44,039 nt of DNA from Alphaproteobacteria bacterium (GTDB taxonomy: Bacteria; Pseudomonadota; Alphaproteobacteria; Micavibrionales; Micavibrionaceae), in the NCBI GenBank assembly GCA_027482195.1, contig JAIXWE010000011.1:1-44039 (forward strand). The letters are read 5' to 3'. The position numbers and the translations under genes were made by a program. Positions 37,141 through 44,039 of the stretch are shown here, piece by piece; within the stretch, counting starts at the first letter, position 1; every line of letters starts with the position of its first letter. Below the pieces are notes generated by a model. The model was not told the origin of the DNA. It did not search any database and was given only the letters and a program-made list of their open reading frames with translations.

Positions 37141-37158
37141 AAAATTTTATTTAATTTT
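37141..37158. promoter_or_regulatory. Shared 18-bp AT-rich element upstream of DotA-like paralog 3
   Basis: AAAATTTTATTTAATTTT, identical to 31153-31170. Confidence 0.4.
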
Positions 37159-37221
37159 ATAAGCTTAAGTGTATCACAAGCCTAAAGCCGGGGGAAGTTT
37201 TGCTTTTCTTTCAAGGAGTGT

Positions 37222-38901
37222 TTAAGCCGCGCGGGTGAGGGGTTTGTATTTAATCCGATGTGGTGTGTCGGCGTCTAAGCCTAAACGGCGTTTGCGGTCG
37301 GCTTCGTAATCCTCATAATTGCCTTCAAACCATACCACTTGGCTATCGCCCTCAAAGGCCAAAATATGTGTGGCGAGGCGATCCAAAAACCACCGATCGT
37401 GCGAGATCACAACGGCGCATCCCGCGAATTGTTCCAAGGCTTCTTCCAATGCCGATAATGTTTCGGTATCCAAATCGTTGGTCGGTTCATCGAGCAACAA
37501 AACATTCGCACCGGATTTGAGCATTTTGGCAAGATGCACGCGGTTGCGTTCACCGCCCGATAATTGTCCGACCTTTTTCTGCTGATCCGATCCTTTGAAA
37601 TTAAACGCCCCGACATAAGCACGCGAGGGCATCTCAATTTTACCCAATTTCAAAACATCCAATTCATCCGAAATTTCTTCCCACACATTTTTGTTGGGGT
37701 CGAGTGTGTCACGTGACTGATCCACATAACCAAGCTTGACGGTCTCGCCAACGCGGAAGGATCCGCTATCGGGTTGTTCCACTTCGGTGATCATCTTAAA
37801 CAGCGTTGTTTTACCTGCGCCATTCGGTCCAATGATACCGACAATGCCACCAGGTGGTAATTTGAAAGACAAATTCTCGATGAGGAGTTTATCACCAAAC
37901 GCCTTGCTGATATTTTGTGCCTCAACCACCACACCACCCAATCGCGGTGGGGTGGGGATGACGATTTGTGTGCGGTGTTGGGTTGTGTTTTCAGACTCCG
38001 CCAACATTTGTTCATAAGCCGCAATACGTGCTTTTGATTTCTTGCGTCGCCCTTCGGGAGATTGGCGGATCCATTCCAATTCCGTCGCCAAGGTTTTTTG
38101 GCGCGCATCTTCCGTTTTCGATTCTTGCTCAAGCCGTTTACGTTTTTGATCAAGATATGCGGAGTAATTTCCTTCATAAGGAATGCCGCGTCCACGGTCT
38201 AATTCCAAAATCCATCCGGTGACATTATCAAGGAAGTAACGATCATGGGTGACCATGATGACCGTGCCTTTGTAATCTTCCAAATGGCGTTGAAGCCATG
38301 CGACACTTTCGGCATCCAAATGGTTGGTCGGTTCATCCAACAATAATAAATCTGGTTTTTCGAGAAGGAGACGGCACAAGGCGACACGGCGTTTTTCCCC
38401 GCCCGACAATTTCGTTACATCTGCATCCGCTGGTGGGCAACGTAACGCATCAAGGGCGATTTCAATCGTGCGATCAAGTTCCCACCCTTCGGCCGCATCA
38501 ATTTTTTCTTGAAGATCACCCATCTCAGCCATGAGCGCGTCAAAATCGGCATCGGGTTCCGCCATCAATTCGCCGATTTTGTTATAACGCTCCACCATGT
38601 CTTTGATGGGTTGTAACGCGACCATCACATTCTCTAAAACATTTTTGGATGGATCAAGTTGGGGTTCTTGCGCCAAGTATCCGATACGCGCACCAGCCGC
38701 CGCCCACGCTTCGCCAACAAATTCTTTATCAATCCCGGCCATGATTTTCAAAAGGGTTGATTTTCCCGAACCATTTGGCCCCAAAACGCCAATCTTGACC
38801 CCAGGCAGGAAAGAGAGGGTAATGCCATTCAAGACGGTTTTCCCGCCCGCATAGGTTTTGGTTAATCCTTGCATCACGTAAACATATTGATAGCTGGCCA
38901 T
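37222..38901 (-). CDS. ettA: ABC-F translational throttle EttA
   Basis: [50 protein letters not shown], two ABC cassettes, [32 protein letters not shown]. Confidence 0.95.
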   Translation of the reverse strand: MASYQYVYVMQGLTKTYAGGKTVLNGITLSFLPGVKIGVLGPNGSGKSTLLKIMAGIDKEFVGEAWAAAGARIGYLAQEPQLDPSKNVLENVMVALQPIKDMVERYNKIGELMAEPDADFDALMAEMGDLQEKIDAAEGWELDRTIEIALDALRCPPADADVTKLSGGEKRRVALCRLLLEKPDLLLLDEPTNHLDAESVAWLQRHLEDYKGTVIMVTHDRYFLDNVTGWILELDRGRGIPYEGNYSAYLDQKRKRLEQESKTEDARQKTLATELEWIRQSPEGRRKKSKARIAAYEQMLAESENTTQHRTQIVIPTPPRLGGVVVEAQNISKAFGDKLLIENLSFKLPPGGIVGIIGPNGAGKTTLFKMITEVEQPDSGSFRVGETVKLGYVDQSRDTLDPNKNVWEEISDELDVLKLGKIEMPSRAYVGAFNFKGSDQQKKVGQLSGGERNRVHLAKMLKSGANVLLLDEPTNDLDTETLSALEEALEQFAGCAVVISHDRWFLDRLATHILAFEGDSQVVWFEGNYEDYEADRKRRLGLDADTPHRIKYKPLTRAA

Positions 38902-38981
38902 GCGCACTCTCCTTGATAGAATTGCTTTTAGCAGAGTATAATCCCCAAGATCAAACAGAAGATCACAAAAAAGAGGAATCG

Positions 38982-39725
38982 ATGACGGAGAAAAATATTG
39001 CTCAATCAGGGATAGACGACGCCAATCGGGACCGCGCGGCATTTTCGGGGCATGGTTCAGCGTTGGGGGCGGCCGGATTTATAGACCCGCAAGACCAAAA
39101 TAATAATACGGCGGAGTTTTTGGGCCGGCGCGGTGATGTTTTGGCAGTAACTCCACCGATAACTGGTTTTGACGAAATTCGCTTGGCGGCCGCCTGGGAT
39201 CATGCCGAACATGCCGATACCTCCTTTTTGGGAAAATTGCTGAAACGCAAAATGACGGTCGATATCGACCTGGATTTAGGTGTTTTGTATGAAATGAAAG
39301 ACGGGTCGCGCGGTGCGGTGCAGGCTTTTGGCAAATTGATGGGGCGGTATGATGAACCGCCCTTCATCGCTTTGTCGGGGGATGAGCGCACGGGGCGTGC
39401 GGATGGAGAAGACGAATATATCCGCATCAACGGCAAAGCGTGGCCGGATATTAAACGCATATTGACATATATCTATATTTATCGCGGTGTGCCGGATTGG
39501 GCGGGTGCGCGCCCACAAATTCAATTGCGCATCCCAAATCAAAAACCAATGGTTGTCACCTTGGCCTCGCACCACAAAACCAATGTCATTTGTGCCATTG
39601 CCGGGTTGGAAAATGTGCGGGACGGGATTCGCGTGACCAATTACACCGAATATTTCCCCGGACATGCGGAAATGGACCGTGCTTTTGGTTTTGGTTTGCA
39701 ATGGGAAACCGGGCGAAAGAGTTAA
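38982..39725 (+). CDS. TerA-like (TerD superfamily) protein
   Basis: [27 protein letters not shown]...[44 protein letters not shown]. Confidence 0.82.
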   Translation: MTEKNIAQSGIDDANRDRAAFSGHGSALGAAGFIDPQDQNNNTAEFLGRRGDVLAVTPPITGFDEIRLAAAWDHAEHADTSFLGKLLKRKMTVDIDLDLGVLYEMKDGSRGAVQAFGKLMGRYDEPPFIALSGDERTGRADGEDEYIRINGKAWPDIKRILTYIYIYRGVPDWAGARPQIQLRIPNQKPMVVTLASHHKTNVICAIAGLENVRDGIRVTNYTEYFPGHAEMDRAFGFGLQWETGRKS

Positions 39726-39789
39726 TTGATTTTAAGATGATTTTAATCTCGCCGTCCCATGCTACAGTAAGATAACAAAAGAGACTTTT

Positions 39790-40434
39790 ATGGCTGATAT
39801 CAAAGTAACATCCACCTCTCAGATCGCTGCGACATCTGATGATTCTGTTTTTCGCTTAAAGCGCGGGGAGCAAGTGAATCTGACCCGAATTGATCCGGCC
39901 TTGAAACAGGTGCATGTCGGCGTGGGGTGGGATGTTGTTGGTTTTGACACCGAAGCCCCCGATTTGGATTGCAGTGTTTTTTTATTGGACAAAAAAAACA
40001 AAACGCGCCGCGACGAAGATTTTGTTTTCTACAACAATGCAAAATCAGATGATGGATGTGTCGAACATTTGGGCGATAACCGCACCGGTGCGGGTGATGG
40101 CGATGATGAAACCATTCGCGTTAAGTTGGATGATGTCCCCTATGATGTACATCATATTATTTTTGTCATCTCAATTTACGATGCGGGTGTGCGTGGCCAC
40201 ACCTTTAAAAACGTGCGCAATTGCTTTTTGCGCATTGTCAATGAAGACACCAAGATCGAATTAATGCGCTTTAATTTGGATGTTGAATTTGAATCCGCAC
40301 CCAAGGCCACGGCCGTCATTGTTGGGTCATTGATGCGCGAAGGACAAAATTGGTTTTTTGATGGTATCGGCACGATGGAAGATGGCGGCCTTCCCAAAAT
40401 CGCCACCGATTACGGGATTACTGTTGCGACGTAA
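39790..40434 (+). CDS. TerD family protein
   Basis: DFVFYNNAKSDDGCVEHLGDNRTGAGDGDDETIRVKLDDVPYDVHHIIFVISIYDA is typical TerD with Asp-rich Ca2+ motifs. Confidence 0.92.
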   Translation: MADIKVTSTSQIAATSDDSVFRLKRGEQVNLTRIDPALKQVHVGVGWDVVGFDTEAPDLDCSVFLLDKKNKTRRDEDFVFYNNAKSDDGCVEHLGDNRTGAGDGDDETIRVKLDDVPYDVHHIIFVISIYDAGVRGHTFKNVRNCFLRIVNEDTKIELMRFNLDVEFESAPKATAVIVGSLMREGQNWFFDGIGTMEDGGLPKIATDYGITVAT

Positions 40435-40440
40435 GAACCC

Positions 40441-40947
40441 CTAAAACCCTTGGCCTTTTTTCATGTTGAGAAGCTGTGCAGGTTTGATTTTGGGTGATTT
40501 GCCGCCACCCGATCCGCGTTGATCACCAAAACGTTCTTTCGACCGCAAATGTTTTTCCAACATTTCTTCCATGTCGGGAACAAAACCTTGCTCAATTTGT
40601 GCCACCGTGGCACGGAATAAATTGCATGATTTTTCTTCCCAATCATAAATTTTATTATTCCAAAGCTCGTTTTGAATGCGCAAGGTTTTGACCGACCATT
40701 TGTCTTGAATATGCGGTGTGGCTTGCAACCATAAAATTTGTTCCACACTTGCGCCATTGGCACGTGGCGTGTCGTGAATAATTTGAATTTCGGCTTCTAA
40801 TTCATCCCCGTCTGTGTTCATGCGCACTTCGGCTGAAAGGGTTTGGCCTTTTGCGGAATCGGAGGCCGACCATGGCACAAGCTCATAAGGCCCCAAAACT
40901 TGGAAAGCCCCCAGCATCTCACACATTTCTTTTAAGGTTGCGCGCAT
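40441..40947 (-). CDS. Conserved hypothetical protein (168 aa)
   Basis: Intact ORF between terD and xseA; no family recognised. Confidence 0.65.
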   Translation of the reverse strand: MRATLKEMCEMLGAFQVLGPYELVPWSASDSAKGQTLSAEVRMNTDGDELEAEIQIIHDTPRANGASVEQILWLQATPHIQDKWSVKTLRIQNELWNNKIYDWEEKSCNLFRATVAQIEQGFVPDMEEMLEKHLRSKERFGDQRGSGGGKSPKIKPAQLLNMKKGQGF

Positions 40948-40967
40948 AAAACGAGTATATCAGAAGA

Positions 40968-42212
40968 TCATATTTTTTTCACGTTTATTTCCCCGTCTTG
41001 AAAAGAGAGGGTTAAAAGATCATCGCGCGCCGCCGCCGCTTGGGTGAGAATATGCCCGTTTTGGCGCACCACAGCAAAGCCGCGCTTAAGGGTTGATTTA
41101 TAAGATAATGTTTCCAGCATGCGGTGAAGATGGTGAATTTTTTGCTTTGATAGCTCTAATTGAGAGGTGGGCGGGTGAAGCCGCAAGGTGGTGCGTAAAA
41201 ATTTTTCCCGCGCGTTTGAGACCGCATGACGTAAAGCGGCGCGCAATTGATCTGTTAGGTGGTCAAGTTTTTGAACCCGTGTTTCAAAAAAGCGTAACGG
41301 ATCTTTAAGCCGAGTATGAACAAGGTCAAAATAGGATGATGAATCTTTTATCTTGCGTTGAAGTGCGCGTACCATGCGTATGGTGAAATCTTCAACCGTA
41401 AAGATAAGGCTTAATCGCTCCGGCAAGGCAAATTCGGCCGCCGCCGTTGGGGTCGGTGCACGAAGATCGGCGGCATAGTCAATCAAGGTTGTGTCCGTTT
41501 CATGCCCCACAGCGGAGATGATGGGAATGGGGCACGCGGCAACGGCACGTACAACATTTTCTTCGTTAAAGGGCATAAGATCTTCGAGCGATCCGCCGCC
41601 GCGCGCCACAATAATCACATCGGGGCGGATTTTCATTGGTGCAGAATGAAAGCCCGTAATTGCGGCGGCAATGTTATCGGCCGCCCCCACCCCTTGGACA
41701 TTCACCGGCCATACAAGAACATGACACGGAAACCGATCTTGAACGCGGTGTAAAATATCACGAATAACCGCCCCGGTGGGCGATGTCACAACACCAATAA
41801 TTTTGGGCAATGCGGGAAGGCTTTTTTTACGCGCGCTATCGAATAATCCCTCATTCGCAAGTTTTTTACGGCGATCCTCAATCAGCTTTAACAAGGCCCC
41901 TTCGCCCGCAAGCTCCATCTGCTCAATCACAAGTTGATAATTTGAACGTGCGGGGTAAGTGGTAATACGCCCCGTACAAATCACCTCCATGCCCATTTCA
42001 GGTTTAATGGATAATTTGGCCAGTTGGCCCCGCCAACACACAACGCTTAAAACAGAATCGGCGTCTTTGAGATCAGAATATAAATGACCAGAGCTATGAA
42101 TATTAACTTTGGAGAGCTCGCCGCGTACACGGATGCGCGCAAAAGATTGTTCCATCGTTTGTTTGATGGCTGTTGCGATTTCTGAAACACTGAATTCTGG
42201 AAGATTGGACAT
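40968..42212 (-). CDS. xseA: Exodeoxyribonuclease VII large subunit
   Basis: N-terminal OB fold RVRGELSKVNIHSSGHLYSDLKDADSVLSVVCWRG; VARGGGSLEDLMPFNEE; AVGHETDTTLIDYAADLRAPTPTAAAE. Confidence 0.97.
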   Translation of the reverse strand: MSNLPEFSVSEIATAIKQTMEQSFARIRVRGELSKVNIHSSGHLYSDLKDADSVLSVVCWRGQLAKLSIKPEMGMEVICTGRITTYPARSNYQLVIEQMELAGEGALLKLIEDRRKKLANEGLFDSARKKSLPALPKIIGVVTSPTGAVIRDILHRVQDRFPCHVLVWPVNVQGVGAADNIAAAITGFHSAPMKIRPDVIIVARGGGSLEDLMPFNEENVVRAVAACPIPIISAVGHETDTTLIDYAADLRAPTPTAAAEFALPERLSLIFTVEDFTIRMVRALQRKIKDSSSYFDLVHTRLKDPLRFFETRVQKLDHLTDQLRAALRHAVSNAREKFLRTTLRLHPPTSQLELSKQKIHHLHRMLETLSYKSTLKRGFAVVRQNGHILTQAAAARDDLLTLSFQDGEINVKKI

Positions 42213-42250
42213 GCTTTATTTTTATCAGAAAAACCTGTTAAATTAAAGCC

Positions 42251-44039
42251 ATGACACAGATTCTTTGGACATACCCTGAATTTCATTTACGCGATGAAGA
42301 ATTCTGCGTGCAGAATCTTTTGAAGTATCTTGATTGGGATGATGTGCGTGCGCGCCGCGTTTCTGAGAAGGCCGCCGCACTTATCACCATTATGCGTCAT
42401 GAAAAATCAAGTTTGGGCGAAATTGAAACAATGCTCAATGCTTACCCACTTCATACAGAAGAAGGTTTGGCGTTGATGACATTGGCGGAATCGGTTTTGC
42501 GCATTCCTGATAAGGATACATTAGATGAATTGATTGCTGAGAAATTATCGCAAGGTGCGTGGGACAAAGCGGGCGGCGGCGATATGTTCACCAACGCGGC
42601 CGGTACGGGCTTGGCGTTGGCTCATAAAACGCTCAACTCTATGTTGGGCGGAATGGGAAAGCCGGTTATTCGCAAAACAATCACCGAAGTTATTCGCCGC
42701 ATGGGCGGACAATTTGTTTTGGGTGAAACGATTGATGAGGCGATGAAGCAAGCGCGTGCTTACCACGCAAAAAAATACCGTTTGTCTTATGATATGTTGG
42801 GGGAAGGGGCGCGCACTTATGATGATTCCCGGCGTTATTTTGAATCTTATGCGACGGCGATTCAAAAAATAAGTGAGCAAGCTTTTGATTCTGATCCTTT
42901 AAAAAATCCAGGAATGTCGGTAAAGCTTTCCGCACTTCATCCGCGTTACACATGGTCGCGCGCACAAGATTGCGTGGCGTCTTTGGTAAAAGATTTGGTA
43001 GCTTTGGCGATGATGGCGAAAGATTATAATATCGCCCTTACGATGGATGCAGAAGAATCGGATCGTCTTGATTTATCTTTAAATATTTTTTCCCAAGTGC
43101 GCGCCGACCCGCTTTTACAAGGATGGGATGGTTTGGGCTTGGCGGTACAGGCCTATGATAAACGAGCCTTCGCGGTCATTGACGATATCGCAAAGCTGGC
43201 AAAAAAAACCGCAAGCAAGATTCAAGTACGCCTTGTAAAAGGCGCTTATTGGGATTCTGAGATAAAGAAAGCGCAAATGGCGGGCCTGCCTGATTACCCT
43301 GTTTTTACGCGCAAGGAAAATACGGATTTATCTTACCTTGCCTGTGCCCAAAAATTATTGTCTTTGCGAGATGTTCTTTATCCGATGTTTGCAACACATA
43401 ATGCGCATACGGCCTGTGCGATTATTGACATGGCGGGGAATGATCAATCGGGGTTTGAGTTTCAACGTCTTCACGGCATGGGTGAGGCATTGGGCGATAG
43501 GGTGGTGGAAAATAATCCGGTGACAATTTATGCCCCTGTGGGTGCTTATGCTGATTTACTGCCTTATCTTGTGCGCCGCATGTTAGAGAATGGAGCATCG
43601 ACATCTTTTGTTCAACATGTGCGTAATGAAAACATACCCTCACATGATTTGGCACACGATATTGTCGCCGCTATTCAAAAACAAAAATTATATCGCCATC
43701 CTTCCATTCCACTTCCAAAAACTATTTTCTCGAATCGCAAAAATTCCCAAGGTTTTGATGTGGCAGATGTACGTGTGCGCCAGGCTCTTCAGCCGCCCAT
43801 TAAAATTTTTGAGGAAGCGACCCCGTTGATTAAAGGTCAGCCAGTCAAGATGGGAAGTCCTTACACGCCGCATGCTCCTCACGATATCGGTTATAAGTTA
43901 TCTTCCGTATTTGTTTCATCGCCGGATCAAGTTGCAACCGCGTTTCATGTCGCGCAACGTGGCTTTGAAATATGGTCACAACAATCTGCATCAAAACGCG
44001 CCGAAGTTTTGAACAATATGGCGGATCGTCTTGAGGGTA
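42251..44039 (+). CDS. putA: Bifunctional proline dehydrogenase / P5C dehydrogenase PutA (C-terminus beyond window)
   Basis: Starts MTQILWTYPEFHLRDEEFCVQNLL; PRODH motifs ...NPGMSVKLSALHPRYTWSRAQ..., LTMDAEESDRLDLSLNIF, VRLVKGAYWDSEIKKAQ, GAYADLLPYLVRRMLENGASTSFV; open at window end. Confidence 0.93.
   Translation, partial: MTQILWTYPEFHLRDEEFCVQNLLKYLDWDDVRARRVSEKAAALITIMRHEKSSLGEIETMLNAYPLHTEEGLALMTLAESVLRIPDKDTLDELIAEKLSQGAWDKAGGGDMFTNAAGTGLALAHKTLNSMLGGMGKPVIRKTITEVIRRMGGQFVLGETIDEAMKQARAYHAKKYRLSYDMLGEGARTYDDSRRYFESYATAIQKISEQAFDSDPLKNPGMSVKLSALHPRYTWSRAQDCVASLVKDLVALAMMAKDYNIALTMDAEESDRLDLSLNIFSQVRADPLLQGWDGLGLAVQAYDKRAFAVIDDIAKLAKKTASKIQVRLVKGAYWDSEIKKAQMAGLPDYPVFTRKENTDLSYLACAQKLLSLRDVLYPMFATHNAHTACAIIDMAGNDQSGFEFQRLHGMGEALGDRVVENNPVTIYAPVGAYADLLPYLVRRMLENGASTSFVQHVRNENIPSHDLAHDIVAAIQKQKLYRHPSIPLPKTIFSNRKNSQGFDVADVRVRQALQPPIKIFEEATPLIKGQPVKMGSPYTPHAPHDIGYKLSSVFVSSPDQVATAFHVAQRGFEIWSQQSASKRAEVLNNMADRLEG

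Noticed and set aside
42545-42880. 111-aa ORF antisense to putA
   Set aside because: Lies completely within the putA coding frame and has no recognisable features.

Overview
This 44 kb window looks like an alphaproteobacterial chromosome (lineage inferred from gene content only). It is mostly housekeeping and envelope genes: hsp20/DUF1150, ptsN, hpf, murI, rpoN, the kdsD-lptC-lptA-lptB block, an RNase D-like gene, tRNA-Leu(CAG), an exopolysaccharide-export-like cluster, recR, lolA, ftsK, pheA, a membrane cytochrome c, holC, a kamA-like gene, pepA, lptF-lptG, mlaA, mlaC, ettA, a terA/terD-like pair, xseA and the 5' part of putA. There are no transposases, CRISPR arrays or rRNA genes. The most notable items are: (1) three tandem ~920-1040 aa DotA/TraY-like membrane proteins with no other visible Dot/Icm genes, two of them preceded by a shared 18-bp AT-rich element; (2) a probable LexA-type promoter (GAAC-N7-GAAC-N7-GAAC) over a structured leader or sRNA ending in an intrinsic terminator, just upstream of a small phage-like protein; (3) a PP2C-like phosphatase whose DGHxG metal-binding segment has moved to the C-terminus; (4) a small palindromic repeat family with a compensatory base-pair change; and (5) a Wzz/BY-kinase-like protein whose nucleotide-binding motifs are all degenerate. 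All product calls come from reading the sequences by eye, with no database search.
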